A program made the position numbers and the translations under genes. The notes beneath the pieces are model-generated. The model was not told the origin of the DNA. It was given only the letters and a program-made list of their open reading frames with translations, and searched no databases. From Datura wrightii (Eukaryota > Streptophyta > Magnoliopsida > Solanales > Solanaceae), in NCBI GenBank assembly GCA_035772735.1, contig JASDFA010000010.1:129831001-129895000 (forward strand): a stretch of 64,000 nt of DNA, given 5' to 3'. This document shows positions 1-11,731 of the stretch, piece after piece (the stretch's first letter is position 1; each line of letters opens with the position of its first letter).

Positions 1-171
1 AGCATGCATGATCAATTTAGATATTCAGTTCTGATGTTTAAGGTTAGCCCAAAGTCAGATGCTTCATTGGTTCTAGTGGTGATTTATTGATTGTGGCATT
101 TTAGTTTCATTCCCATCCTTTCAGTATGTTTCGCCAACATTCGAGGACAAATATTTCCAAAGGGGAGATAT
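1..171 (+). other. T1 chromovirus: 3' untranslated tail and polypurine tract
   Basis: This is the last part of the T1 internal region, entering from the left edge. No coding frame is recognisable. The stretch ends in a purine run (159-171, core AAAGGGGAGATAT) directly before the TGTAACACC start of an LTR. A block around 138-150 (ATTCGAGGACAAA) matches the end of T4 (ATTCGAGGATGAA at 60910), which places it just upstream of the plus-strand primer. Confidence 0.8.
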
Positions 172-891
172 TGTAACACCTCGAATATTTTTAAGAACAG
201 ATTCCAGGCTTAAGGAAAGAAATCAAATAGAAAATAGAAGTTTTGTGCAGAATGAGTCGGGAGATGGCTCGTTAGGAGGCCTCACGAGTTGTGGTCAGAC
301 CCATGGGGAAACAGTTCTGAGGTTTGTTCAAGTTTGGTGGTAACGGATGACCTGACGAGTCATCTTGCCTAGCAACGATTCGTTAGGTTGGTCGTTGGGT
401 GGAGGCTAAGGTTTCTGTATAAAGTTTCAAGTAGTGGAGATGACAGATTGTAGGCCATGAGTCGTCTTGGCAGACCACAACTTGTGAAGTGAGTCGTGGG
501 TTGTGTTTGGGAAATTTTGAGGAGTTGGGCAGTGTACTCCACGACTCGGTCCCCATGAATCGTTACCTGACCCCACGACTCATAGGGTGCCTCGTTGGGG
601 CCTGATAGGGTGATTTTTCTTGTGTTTTTCCAGGGGCATTTTCATAAAATCCTATGTTTCTAACTTCTAAACTACGTCGTTTTGAGTATTATTTGGGATG
701 TTTTTAAGAGTTTCTCCTAGTATAATCTCTCATTCTCTCAAAATACTCTCTCAAACTCTTCTTCCTTCCCTCTCTCAAGTTTAAGGATCCTTCAAGGAAT
801 CTTTCAAGGACTTCAAGGCCGAGTTTAAGTGGGAGATTCTTCTACCAGGTATGCGGGCCTTTCCACAAGGATAATCTTCCATCCTTGTGCC
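172..891 (+). repeat. T1 3' LTR, left part (split by A1)
   Basis: The LTR starts TGTAACACC after the polypurine tract and runs to 891, where A1 is inserted. It resumes at 22823. The U3 part (about 240-620) carries degenerate copies of the palindrome discussed in the findings (CGAGTTGTGG, ACGAGTCATC, ACGATTCGTT, ATGAGTCGTC, ACGACTCGG). A block AAACTACGTCGTTTT near 668-683 is shared with the T4 LTRs and, with one change, with T3. The last five bases, 887-891 (gtgcc), are the left target-site duplication of A1. Confidence 0.85.
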
Positions 892-1834
892 TGATGTCGC
901 CCAAATTACATCTCGCAATTGAGATATAAGCGGTCAATTGTCAAATATAGAACCCAAAAAGGTTGAGGTTGATCCCACAGGAAATATGGTAAGAACTTAA
1001 GTTAATGCGAATAACTGTTACTATTGAGTTACTTATTTCCAAAGGGGGAAATAAATAAAATAATAAACAAAAGTAAAACGACTGAATGCTTAGAACAAAT
1101 ATGGTTTGTATTCAATTAATGACTTGACTAGGATTGTGTTCCCCAAGACTTCATAACCACAAGGCTTTTGCGTTAGTGTTCTATTCTGGTGTTTAACATG
1201 CAATATCGGTAAGTTAGGTTCACCTAAATGGTTGGTCCCCTATTTAGATGATTATCACCACGCAACTTGGTCTGTATACGGGTGTACTTTAATTGACCAT
1301 TACCCTTAATATCGGATTAGCTATCCCCGGATAAGTTCAAGATATTAGATAAGGGTTGATAGCCTCAAATCTCCATTGTTAATCCCTTTTCCCATTCATT
1401 ACCTCCTTGGTCCGGTAAGTAAGAATAAGGCGAGTCCTAACGTTTGCAACCGTCAAGAATCAATTGAAACGAAGGGAAAAACAATACATGCATTAAACTC
1501 CATTCAAGAATCACTAAGCATTTTACCTATGTGTGTTAATTCATCTTGGTTCTCACAACCCTAGTTATGGGTTTAGCTACTCATGTTTGTATGGTCACAA
1601 TCACAAATTATTGAAATCATAATTGCAACTCACAAATTATCATAGAAGAAAAACCAAGTAGATTGAATAAAAAGTCCAAAGTTGATGAATAAATTTCAAT
1701 GTTGCTTTTGATCCTCAAATTCAAGGACAAAATTGTAAACCTTGTTTCTTGTCTCAAGAATAATTTTTCAACACCAAAATCCTACTTGAAAACTAATAAT
1801 AATCGGCTTCTCTCAAAAATAAACCTAAACTGTG

Positions 1835-1842
1835 CTTTTATA
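1835..1842 (-). promoter_or_regulatory. TATA box of A1 3' LTR
   Basis: TATAAAAG on the minus strand, conserved in the sister LTR at 22162-22169. It marks the likely RNA polymerase II start, so U3 lies at higher coordinates and R-U5 at lower ones. Confidence 0.6.
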
Positions 1843-1894
1843 GTTCCAAGAAAACCTTCTCCTAATTAAAACTGGAAACCAGGTCGGCAGTGGC

Positions 1895-2320
1895 AACGAG
1901 CTTGGTGACGAATTGTTGGGCCTTCTGACGAGTCGTGCCTTACTTACAATAGTCGTCCTCAGCATCGTGCTCAGTTGTGGCAATGGGTCACCTAACGACT
2001 CGTCGTGCCTAGGCACGAGTCATTCGGTCCCTCGTGGTCTAACTTCTTTAAAATTCCAGTGCACCTTACAAATGGTTCCAGTGATCTGCCAATGAGTCGT
2101 TTAGTCAATTAACGACTCATTAAGTCTGTCTTCAACTCCACTGGCTACTTTGGCAATATTTCTTCTTCAGTCCTCACGACTGACTTCACGACTCGTTACT
2201 AGATGTATTGAGTCGTTCCCTCAACCCGTTAGGTACACTGTCTCAGCATCTTCAAACATCAATAGTTTCTCACGCCTTCAAAAACGAATCGTGCCTTCTA
2301 CCAACGACTCGTGAAGCTCA
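1895..2320 (-). promoter_or_regulatory. Palindrome cluster in A1 U3
   Basis: Exact ACGA(G/C)TCGT copies lie at 1928, 1995, 2188 and 2304. Close variants lie between them, for example around 2014, 2091, 2111 and 2209. Spacing is irregular, about 15-80 bp. In this family the core is usually extended as AACGA(G/C)TCGTT. The cluster ends about 50 bp upstream (minus strand) of the LTR TATA box at 1835-1842. The other A1 LTR has the same cluster, with exact copies at 22255 and 22419. Confidence 0.7.
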
Positions 2321-2490
2321 TGGCAATCACCCTTTCATTTATTTTCAGCATAAATTTTCCCACTTCACTTCCGAACCTGTTTTCCTGCAACATTAAGCAC
2401 AAAACACATCATACCTATATAAAAATACCCGGAATGTGCATAATTTCTTGGTTTTAAGCATTGAAAGTGCCGTAAAATCATGGCACATCA

Positions 2491-2503
2491 ACACCCTCAA
2501 CTT
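2491..2503 (-). other. A1 polypurine tract
   Basis: AAGTTGAGGGTGT on the minus strand, directly before the TGATG of the LTR. The same tract is found in A3 (44958-44970) and, with one change, in A2 (47896-47908). Confidence 0.75.
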
Positions 2504-4103
2504 AGAACTTTTGCATTTCATCAGGAAAATACAAAATAAAATAAAATAAAATAAACTACTTCAGCGCTTCAATCGAAAAAACTCTAGGAAACTTACGGCA
2601 GTCACATTCATTCATCAAATCAAAATTTTTTGACCCTTCCCTCATTGTATCAACTCAAATCACTATGCATATGCAAAATTTTCAACCATGACATAGAGGA
2701 ATCAAAACATGACAAAACACTGTCACTTGCAACCACGCACATAAATATATAACACTGACCCAAATAATTTGCAGACAATTTTGTTGACCAAATGCTCTCA
2801 CCTCAAAGAAGTCCCATACTCACACATGTTTATATGATTATTTCAATAAATTCGTCTTGGGACTAGGTAAGATTCACTCACTATCACAAAGAAATTCGAA
2901 CTGTGTGCATGCAATACCATAGGCTTGCCTCTACTTTCAATACCTCGATTTTTGGACAAGTAACCAGGATCACTATAGGACTTTCTAGGCTAGTAACGTA
3001 GGCTCAGGCTCGGATATGATACATAGCTCAACCCTCCTTGGCACTACACACCTCTTGGATCCACTTTTCACCTTTCTTCCTATTTTCTCCCTTTTTCCCT
3101 TTAACTGCTTCTTCTTTTCTTTGCTTTTGCAACTATGGATGCAGTTTCACTTTATTTAAGCTTTCATTGATGTCACATTTTTTTCTTTTCTTTTCTTTTC
3201 TTGCTTTTCAACAAAATCTTTTACTTCTTTCTCTTCTTTTCATTATACATACTACACCCGCTCTTTCCTTTTTCACTACCCAATTTTTTTGTTCCTCCCA
3301 AATCTTCTTAATCACCCCTATAGTAGCCACCCTCAACTTAGACGATTTTCCTGAGTTGAGGTTTGCAATGTCCAAGGAGGGACCAGGGCCAGAACAGGTT
3401 CATTCTTAATAAAAGCAGGAAGGTGGATTGGTGTAAACAAAAAGAAAGGTCAATTTTAAGATCAAACATTTGGATCAAGGGATTTTTATTCTCTTTTGGT
3501 AGGTCTTTTAAGTCTAAAGTGGACTCATAAATCAAAAATGGCCTATGATCCTTTCCTAGTTTCCTATCCTCTATCTCGGTACGACTGACCAATCAGGTTC
3601 TAGATTGACACACACAACGGAATTCAGCTATTAAACCTCACTCACACATAGCATAGGTCAACAACATCACTTCTACTAATTGCTAGTTCAGGTACAGCCA
3701 TACAATAATAAACATGTGCACAGTTTCAATGCCATGCAAAGATTCACAAAGGTCATACTTGTCAACTTTCACATATACATATTAAAATTTTTTCGGAGGG
3801 GTATCAAATTATTAATAAAAAAAATCATCAATTTAATCTCTTGACTTCCTTCAGTTCTCCTAACTTTCTTCCAATTGACACAAAAACCACAAAAACAACA
3901 TAAAATAAAATCCTAAACATGCTGGTTCTACTAGATATGGAACACCCGAAGGAAAAAATATCCGACAAGAAAAACCCTTGAGTTACATTCTAAAAAAAAT
4001 GCACAGGTATCCCTCCCCACCCCCATCAAGAAAAGCATGTGTTGTCCTCGACGCATATATATACCCGACAAAACTAGGGAAATAAGAAACATACCTGTGC
4101 AAC
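2504..4103 (-). other. A1 3' untranslated region
   Basis: About 1.6 kb between ORF3 and the polypurine tract with no recognisable coding. A tract that is pyrimidine-rich on the plus strand (about 3055-3300), hence A/G-rich in the element's RNA, lies about 600 bp before the PPT. Equivalent tracts occur in A2 and A3. A block near 2955-3010 (ATCACTATAG and neighbours) is also shared by all three. Confidence 0.6.
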
Positions 4104-6289
4104 CTAGATGTCAGCTACCTGGTTGGTGGATGGTGTAGATACGCCTCCAATGTTATCTCCAACATTACCGGCTTGACCCGGTGCATTCTCAGATCCAACA
4201 GAGCTCGTTCCTTTTACAGGAGCTCTCGCTGCCTCAGTATCGGCTCTCTATCGAGCCTCCTCTCTCGATTTATGCAGCGCTCTCTCTATCTCACTCCTCT
4301 CTCATTTTTGCTGACGGAGCAGAGAAGCTTCATCTTTAAAACTTGCCTCCTCATGAGGCCTCTTTCCCTTATCATGTGCCACTGGCTCCTCTGTGATAAA
4401 ATCAAAAATTGGTGGTAAATCTTCTTCAAACTCATCACCTATCACAGGAAGGACCGGTGGAGGTACTGCAGCTACCTGTCGTGCGGCCAAGTCCCGCACC
4501 TCGGCTCTGAGGCGCTCCTAGCTCTGAGTACCATCTTGTCAACTCAGGCGCCTGTAACTGTGCAAGGCCTCATCCATTCTCTTCTAAAAAGCATCCAATC
4601 GGCCATACACCAAACTGGACAATGTCTCCAACTCCTTCGACACCCATGACTTTACCTTCTCCATTATAACTTTAATTTGTAGAGTCGTGTGTGCCTGCTA
4701 CTTTTCTGCCTTAGTTAGCCGCCTAGCCATATCAACCAAAAACTCTTGTGAAATCGTAACTAGGCCGGCTATAGTGGATCTTGGAGGCACAATTGGTGGT
4801 CTGGGACTACTGTAGATGATGACTCAGGAACATCAACAGGTGTGGAGGTATCCGCTGCATCTGTATCCTCAGGCTGGCTACTTGTTTCTCTTCCCTCCAT
4901 AGGTTCAGCCACCAACTTAGCGAACTGTGCTGCATCAGTCTGCGTCCTACTACCAAATGCCTCTGTTAATATAGTCGCTCCAGCGGATGCAGCTGCTTGA
5001 GTCCTTGCCCTCGATACTGGATTTGTGTCATCTCGAATCAACCCGATATCAATTATATTCTAGACCACTACTCTCTGGTCAACTGATGGAAACTCCAACA
5101 TCTTTGACTCCCGACAGAGTCTATCAATCAGGCAGGGAAAGGGGATTGTAGTACCGTCATTGATCGCTCGCTCTCTAATCTCCTCAGCAATGTACCGCGG
5201 AAAATTGATGGCATACCCCTCCATTATACTTGCTACCAATGCTGCTCTATCAGGTGAGAGGATATTATCATTGCTGATTGGTACCAGCCCGTGCCGCACC
5301 AGTGACCACCAAAATTTTGCCTGAAAGTTTAGTGTAGCCTTCTTTATCTAAGACACTGTACCGTGCAACCATTCAACCAGTGAACCTCTCGTAGCACTGA
5401 TCCGAGACAACCAAGTATACTGCTGGATGCTCTCTTGGATATTTAACTTTTTGGCCCTGGCTTTCTTTAACTCATATAGCCTGCGGTCGAACTCGGTCGT
5501 GTTCATCGGAGCATGATACTCTTGCCCATACAACATTATGGAGATTGTCCGCTCAGATATATCTACTAGAGCCTCTTGCACCAACACCTAATTTAAGGCG
5601 GGCCTCTTTTTCCAATCCTGGCCCCCTAATGCCAACCGCTACAATGTGGCCGCATAAGTTGTATAGAACTCTCAGACTAAGCACGGGTTGTAGCTACCTG
5701 ATGGCTCATTCAACCACCCGAACCTATATTTGTCAAACACCGCTTGTAGCTCAGGAAGATCTTTCAGCCCTATAGTGACCAGCCTTGGCTCCTCATATAT
5801 GCTCCTCTTAGGATTCCCTTTCTCATTTGGAGCAATATCTCTGTTGTATATGGCCCTCATACCATGAACCCACCATCTACACACATTCCTTGGTTGCTCG
5901 TTCGATATGTCTGAGGTCTCAGTCAGTTTATTATCAGAGTCCCCTCGTTGAGCATTTGATTCATCAACTCTCTCTGTGTTTTTCCCAGCTGTGGGAGCTT
6001 AGGGAACAAGTGCAGCTGCAGCCCTGACATTATCATCTGTGCATCTAGGCGGATCCCTTGCCAGTGGAGTGGGAGCATCAACCAGGGCTGTCAGATTTGA
6101 AGTTTGTTAAGCCCTAGCCCTGGTTGACCTCCTCACTAACTGCTCCTCTGATATGTCGTATTCTTCCTCAGAGCCACTTGACTCTTCAGAGGAGGACGGA
6201 TCATCCCACAGTCTACGGTATGAAGGTTGAATGCGCTTAGGTGCTTGTTTCTTTGTTGGGCCCTTCTTCGGTGTACCTCTTAGAGCCAT
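4104..6289 (-). pseudogene. A1 ORF3: Athila-type third ORF, plant transposon protein domain (Transposase_32-like)
   Basis: About 728 codons from ATG at 6289 to TAG at 4104, broken by several stops. The N-terminus is basic, then strongly acidic with Ser/Glu runs (about residues 30-50). The middle (about 5060-5884) holds the domain found in many plant elements as 'putative plant transposon protein', with motifs WWSLVRHGLVP, ISNDNILSPDRAALV, INFPRYIAEEIRERA and PFPCLIDRLC. The C-terminal third is charged and probably partly coiled coil. The start is chosen because the same ATG follows a splice acceptor in A2 and A3. It sits where the envelope-like gene lies in Athila elements, but I see no clear signal peptide or membrane anchor. 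Its biochemical role is unknown to me. Confidence 0.7.
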
Positions 6290-6294
6290 TGTAC

Positions 6295-6866
6295 TTGTGG
6301 AAACATTGTTAGTATGAAAATGAGATGAAACAAAAAACATTTTTGGGCTGGTGCCGAGTGGTCCTGATGAGTGACTAAACGAGTCGTTGCCACTGGCAAC
6401 GACTCGTAAGGTCGCTCGTTGTGTCAGAAGGGCCAGTGTACTTGACGACTGGTCCCAACGAGTCATACCAAAGGAAATGATTCATTAGGTCAGTCATTAG
6501 GTACACTGCCTCATTGGTTTAATTTTCCCACTCAGGATGAGCTACACAACGAATCATTTGGTGATCCAACGACTCGTGATGTAGCTCGTGCTCAAGAGTT
6601 TCAGTTCACCCATACATTCAGCTTCATCTTCTTCCTATTATTCAAATCCACAGACACAAAATCAACACATTCTTAAGCCATCCCATGTGTATATACAATC
6701 GAAATTTAGTTGTTTAGATCTTCCTAGGGTTCATTATCATCAAGAGGCACAGATTGACACAAGTACAACATTACTCGAACAAAATTTAATTTCATTGAAA
6801 ACATGGGTACTCAAAATTCTTGTTCAAATGCAAATATATTCAAATGTAATGGGAAAGATTACTCAC
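6295..6866 (-). other. Predicted intron upstream of A1 ORF3, with palindrome cluster
   Basis: A donor GTGAGT is read at 6866 and an acceptor region CCACAAGTACAATG ends just before the ORF3 ATG. In A2 and A3 the acceptor reads CAG|GTACAATG. Here the AG has become AA, so splicing would need the AG one base downstream. The 3' part of the intron (about 6360-6580) carries exact palindromes at 6379, 6399 and 6569 plus variants. Predicted length is about 570 bp. This is comparison-based; there are no transcript data. Confidence 0.5.
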
Positions 6867-7060
6867 AATATGCTTGATCAAAGATGGAGTGCAATCGTGT
6901 GTGTGTTTGAATGATTGGAAGTGCAGTGTCGAAGTGTTTTGGATGGGATTTGAGAGAAGAAGATGACGAGGGAAATTCAAAGTTGTTAGGGTATTGGGTT
7001 TAATGGTGAGAATTTGGAAAAGGAAAAGAATCTGGTTTTAGGTGTTTTAAATTAAAAATT
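6867..7060 (-). promoter_or_regulatory. Internal promoter core and leader exon of A1 ORF3
   Basis: A TATA-like TTTAAAAC (minus strand, about 7045-7052) precedes a pyrimidine-rich leader of about 180 nt that ends at the donor at 6866. The TATA-like-box-to-donor distance is close to that in A2 (about 177) and A3 (about 167), which is the main support for this call. Confidence 0.45.
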
Positions 7061-7084
7061 ACCCCAATTCCAATCCTAGGTTGG

Positions 7085-7515
7085 ATCGGATGTCAATTAA
7101 CTGAAATACCTGATGACTGACTAATTGAGTTGTTAAGTGATGAGACGACTCATTTTGACCCATTGTTCTTTTACCTGAGTTCAACAAACTTACCTGGGAC
7201 CTAACGAGTCAAGCAATGACTCGTGGTGTCACCCAACGAGTCATGGCTGAGTCGTGGTCCTTGGATTGGTGTAGCTTCAAGACGGGGCACTTAACGAATC
7301 GTTGGTCTCCTAACGATTCATTGAGTGAGCCCTTCTCACCCTTTTCCTTTTGATTCTGACTTTTATCCAATGTACATGACGGGGGACCTGGCGATTCGTT
7401 TCTTAGAGAAATGAATCATTAAGTCGCCCGTTGCTCCCCTATTTTCTGCAGTTCTCTTCACGATTTGATTGAACGAGTCATTAGATCAGACAACGACTCC
7501 TTCTATGACTTTTTG
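7085..7515 (-). promoter_or_regulatory. Palindrome cluster upstream of the internal promoter (A1)
   Basis: Many decayed copies of ACGA(G/C)TCGT are seen, for example ACGACTCAT near 7144, AACGAGTCA near 7203, ATGACTCGT near 7217, AACGAGTCAT near 7235, ACGATTCATT near 7313 and AACGAGTCATT near 7474. Most changes are C to T or G to A at the CpG positions. The cluster lies just upstream (minus strand) of the internal TATA-like box, mirroring the arrangement in the LTR. Confidence 0.55.
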
Positions 7516-7620
7516 CACTAGAACTGAAGTTCCAAATTTTGGTTCCAACTTCAAATTTTCCATCTTAGTCACTTGCACCCATCAACAAACGTAAACACTA
7601 TATATTTATTACATTTACAA

Positions 7621-7755
7621 CTTGGGTTGCCTCCCAAGAAGCGCTTGATTTAATGTCGCGGCACGACATGGGTGTTTTGGCTACTCAGACTTCACCAAAA
7701 CATCTCCATGGGTTGCCTCCCATGTAGCTCCTGATTTAACATCGCGGCACGACTC
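7621..7755 (-). repeat. Tandem hairpin pair downstream of A1 pol
   Basis: Two units about 86 bp apart. Each has a six-base-pair stem with a six-base loop: CTTGGG-TTGCCT-CCCAAG at 7621-7638 and CATGGG-TTGCCT-CCCATG at 7707-7724, plus-strand reading. The second unit swaps one T-A pair for A-T, keeping the stem. Beside each lies a small GTCGTGCC(A/G)CGAC-type hairpin and a GAAGTCTGAGTA block. Matching pairs occur in A3 and A2. Confidence 0.75.
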
Positions 7756-7772
7756 AATTCCCCCTAAGTTAC

Positions 7773-9145
7773 TCAGACTTCACTCAAGGTCCACAGGTCT
7801 ACCAGTTTGAGTTCTTCACTTCTCCTCAAATAAGCTTTCACTCGCTGACCATTTACTTTGAACCGCTTTCCTTCATGGTTTTCCAATTCGATTGCCCCAT
7901 GGGAGAATACTTGGACCACTCGAAAAGGTCCCAGCCACTTAGACTTCAACTTTTCGGGAAACAAACGAAGTCTAGAATTAACTAGTAACACCATATCACC
8001 CGCACTGAATTCTCTTTTGTCAATCTTCCGGTCATGTTGAATTTTCATCCTTAATTTGTAAATCACAGAACTCTCATAGGCTTTCAACCGAAATTCATCA
8101 AGCTCATTTAACTGATCAAGCCTCAAGTTTGCCGCTTTGTTCCAGTTTAAATTCAGCTTCTTGAGCGCCCACATTGCTTTGTGCTCAAGTTCGATCGGAT
8201 GACATGCTTTACCATAAACAAGCTGATAGGATACATACCTATAGGAGTCTTGAAGGTGGTACGATAGGCCCATAAAGCATCATCTAGCTTTGTTACCTAA
8301 TTTGTCCGGTTTGCATTCACAGTCTTTGCAAAAAATATTCTTTATTTCCCGATTGGTGACTTCAACCTGCCCACTAGACTGTGGATAATAGGGTATGGCC
8401 ACCTTGTGTTTGACCCTATATTTTTCCATTAAATAGAGAAACAACCGATTACACAAGTGTGAACCCCATCACTAATGATGGCTCTAGGAGTCCCTAATCT
8501 AGCAAATATATTCCGCTTCAAGAACGTTGTGACACTCTTCCCTTCATTATTTGGTAGAGAAACTTCTTCCACCCATTTCAAAACGTAGTCAACAACAACA
8601 AGTATGTACTTCATCCCGTTTGAGCTCACAAATGGACCCATGAAATCAATGCCCCATACATCAAATAACTCAATGACGAGGATGGGAGTAAGAGGAAGCT
8701 CATGCCTCCATGATATGCCTCCTTGTCTTTGACATGCATCACATGCCTTAGCAAAATCATGCGCATCCTGGTGAATGGTTGGCCAATAGTACCCACATTG
8801 TAGAATTTTTTGGGCTGTGCGAATCCCGCTGCGGTGGCCTCCAACAGGGGATGAGTGGAAGGCCTCCAATATACTCAGCATCTCCGCCTCGGGTACGCAT
8901 CTCTGAATCACCCCATCAGCACGTATGGGAAATAAGTAAGGCTCATCCCAGAAAAATTTCTGCACATCGGACATAAACATCCTTCTCTGGTGAAAAGATA
9001 AGTGCTCCGGTACAACATCACTCACCACATAATTAGCAAAGTCTGCAAACCATAGGATGAGATCTTGTGATGCTGCTAGAACCTGCTCATCTGGGAATGC
9101 ATCATCTATGTCATGCTCATTTTTAAGCGTTGCATCAGGTTCCAA
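7773..9145 (-). pseudogene. A1 integrase
   Basis: Two overlapping open stretches (8429-9145 and 7773-8273) cover a retroviral-type integrase of the Ty3/gypsy class. The N-terminal zinc-binding HHCC region (H...GGHRSG, CDACQRQGG) is near 8730-8870. The catalytic core follows, with WGIDFMGP (first Asp) and IISDG (second Asp). The third acidic residue is expected in the QVEV-type segment near 8355-8390, between the two frames. A GPF motif (KWLGPFRVV, about 7925-7950) marks the C-terminal domain. No chromodomain follows, as expected for the Athila/Tat lineage. It would insert cDNA in the nucleus; frameshifts make it inactive. Confidence 0.85.
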
Positions 9146-9564
9146 TCTGGATAAGTGATCCGCAACCTAATTTTCTGTCCCTTTCCGATCTTTACCTCAA
9201 ACTCGAACTCTTGTAGCAGCAATACCCATCGAATAAACCATGGGTTGGCATCCTTCTTTGCCATCAGATATCTCAACGCTGCATGGTCTGTGTGGACTAT
9301 CACCTTAGTTCCGACCAAGTATCCCCGAAACTTCTCAAATGCGAAAACTACAGCCAACAGCTCATGTTCTGTCACGGTATAATTCTTCTGAGCTACATTA
9401 AGAGCCTTGCTAGCATAATAAATTGGATGAAAAATCTTTTCACGCCTTTGCCCCAACACAGCTCCTAGGGCCACACCGCTAGCATCACAAATAACCTCAA
9501 AAGGCAAAGACCAGTCAAGTGCCACTATAATAGGGGTAGTGGTAAGTCTCTCTTTAAGACATTC
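9106..9564 (-). pseudogene. A1 RNase H, 3' of the T2 insertion
   Basis: About 150 residues of retroelement RNase H: CDASGVALGAVLGQ (first Asp), TEHELLAVVFAFEKFR (Glu) and VIVHTDHAALRYL (second Asp) are all present. T2 interrupts pol immediately upstream (TSD cattc at 9560-9564), separating this domain from its reverse transcriptase at 19793-20650. In life it degrades the RNA strand of the RNA-DNA hybrid during cDNA synthesis. Confidence 0.85.
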
Positions 9565-11077
9565 TGTCACGCCCCGCCTTGGGAGGCATGACTGACACTT
9601 GGTGCCCTACTAGGACCTGAATTGCTGAGCTTACTAAGCCTAAGCACCTCTGGTGCATGGCTGACTCTAACTCTAGAATCAAGAAAACAACGGGCTATAT
9701 AGCGGCTGTAAATACAACCCCCGGTCGACAAGGCCTATAGCCACCTGTGAAAAATAAATAGCTAACTAGAGACAAACAATCATAGCGAGTCCTATGCAGG
9801 CCGACAAGGCCACCATGATATCTAGTTATAACTAGAAAGTAAAATCAGATGCTAAACCAAACTATGACCGACAAGGCCACAAATCAACAGCTAAACCGGG
9901 CCCTACACGGCCAACACGCATAATCTAAAACACATATGGGCCCCACACGGCTGATATCATCTAACCACAGGGAAGTAATGCAATCTACAGGCCTCTAGGA
10001 GTAATAAGATGGTTGGGACAGGGCCCCGACCTACCCATACTGTACAAACAAAAGAAATAAACCTTTATCACGCAGGCTCTGAAAAAAGGGAGTTGACAGC
10101 TCTATATGGATGACTTGAACTACGAGGGACCTGCTCATCTTCTATCTACACCTGCAGGCAAGTAATGCAGCATCCCAGAAGAGGGCGTCAGTACCACAGG
10201 TACTGAATATGTATGGAAGTAACTTTAAATAACTGAAAGTAAGGAAATAGAATTGATAATGACTGAAGTAAAGAAAATGGACTGAAGATGATTGAAGTAG
10301 TGAAATTAGGACAAAACATAACTGTAATAAGGAAGGTAGGGTTCATACCTGACAAATGAGCTGTCTTACTGTCTGACTATTAGTAACTAAAGCAAACATA
10401 AACCTCGCCTGGCCCCTATAAGCCGGAAGGTACAATCAACACAGAATAACCCACCTGGGCCCTCATTAGCCCTAGTGAGTACACCTCAATCTATATATCC
10501 CTATACAGGTCATACTGAGTCAACTACCAACTACAAGTGTCCTGCCGATCCCCTAGGTCTGCAACAGGGCCCGCTCGACCCCTGACTGTAGCTGTGTCTG
10601 AGTCCGGATGACTCCTGATATCTACACCCCGGGCATAAACGCTTGGCGGGGGTGTGTATAAGGCCAACCACGACATATGAGGATCTGGATCCCCATCTTC
10701 GTCCCTTGGGACCGGCAGGCCGCTCCGTAGAACGACGTATCCTCGCCCTTGGCGGGTGGCGACACAGCTATTAACCCTGGGGTGGTCACGGAAGCTATAC
10801 AGGTATAATCCAGCCCAAAATAATACAATTTATGAGCCTCGACTGACAACAACAACTAGACATGATAACATACTCCTGACATGCTTTACTGGGATTCATA
10901 CTGGACTACATACTGAAGAAACTAACTTGCCAAAAGAAAATGCCTTAACATACCTCGTTCACTATTTACCGATTAACTAGCGAGTTTCGGCTCGTGCCCA
11001 ACTGCCCTTCTCAACTGTAATCATATTAGCGGAAGAATAGGGCTACTTTATTACTATATTCGAATAAAACAATAACT

Positions 11078-11112
<35 letters not shown>

Positions 11113-11718
11113 TGACTATACTTTAACTTATTGAAAGATGATCAAGAACTCGTAATTTCTCGGGAATCTAGAAGGGAGAAATACTTACTTTAGGCACGTG
11201 ATCGTATTGACACTAGTTTGGAACAATTCCATCAACTTAAGCTCGGCGAGATGATAATTTGCCGGGCATATTTTATGAAAATAACTCCATAGCGATACTC
11301 TCTGCAGCCTTATACTTTAATACCCGGAGTTAATTTGGATTTGGACGATGTTTAGCGACATAATCAGATGATTTCCAAATGTTTTCCTTGGTTTCCTTCT
11401 GTTCTGGCCATGAATATGTGAATAATGATCTGACTTCTAAGTATGAGGCCTTTATATACTTGAGGCAGCAGACAAGGCAATGTGGCACTCTGCCGGTCGC
11501 GCTAATTCTGCTCCGTGCCACTTTGGGTAACACGGAGGGGGCTGCTTCGTGACACTTTGCCCCTTTGGGCAACTTGGTTCGGCCTCCTCCCGTGAAATCC
11601 CGACTTTGCACTCGTTCGGCCTTTCCTCGGGCCCTTTACTCATACGTATGACACTCTAAAACTCTCAACCAACGTACAAATAGGCCGACTAAACATTAGA
11701 AACTTACGTGGTGTAACA
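9565..11718 (-). repeat. T2 3' LTR
   Basis: It begins TGTAACACC-like on the minus strand at 11718 and ends at 9565. It contains a short (TA)n run near 11079-11111. Open frames at 10622-10980 and 11330-11643 recur in the other LTR because the two are copies and are not treated as genes. Confidence 0.92.
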
Positions 11719-11731
11719 TCCTCCCCCCTTA
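11719..11731 (-). other. T2 polypurine tract
   Basis: AAGGGGGGAGGAT on the minus strand next to the LTR start. A conserved ATTCGAGGACGAATG block just upstream (about 11738-11752) is shared with T1, T3 and T4. Confidence 0.8.

Larger units (their letters stand above)
892..2490 (-). repeat. A1 3' LTR
   Basis: On the minus strand it begins TGATGTGCC at 2490 and ends GACATCA at 892. It is colinear over its full length with the other A1 LTR (21216-22817). The 60-codon open frames inside it recur in the other LTR only because the two are copies, so they are not called as genes. Confidence 0.93.

Noticed and set aside
1376..1564. 62-codon frame conserved at 21673-21888
   Set aside because: Both lie in the two LTRs of A1, which are copies of one sequence, so conservation carries no information about coding.
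3038..3409. 123-codon Phe/Leu/Ser-rich plus-strand frame resembling a membrane protein
   Set aside because: It is the translation of the pyrimidine-rich strand of the A1 3' UTR, antisense to the element. The matching A2 region (48440-48640) has no comparable open frame.
6588..6914. 108-codon plus-strand frame
   Set aside because: Antisense to the predicted ORF3 intron and leader of A1; no domain and no counterpart in A2.
10622..10980. Possible host gene in the T2 3' LTR (77- and 74-codon frames)
   Set aside because: The matching frame at 18669-18902 in the 5' LTR shows that they are LTR sequence.
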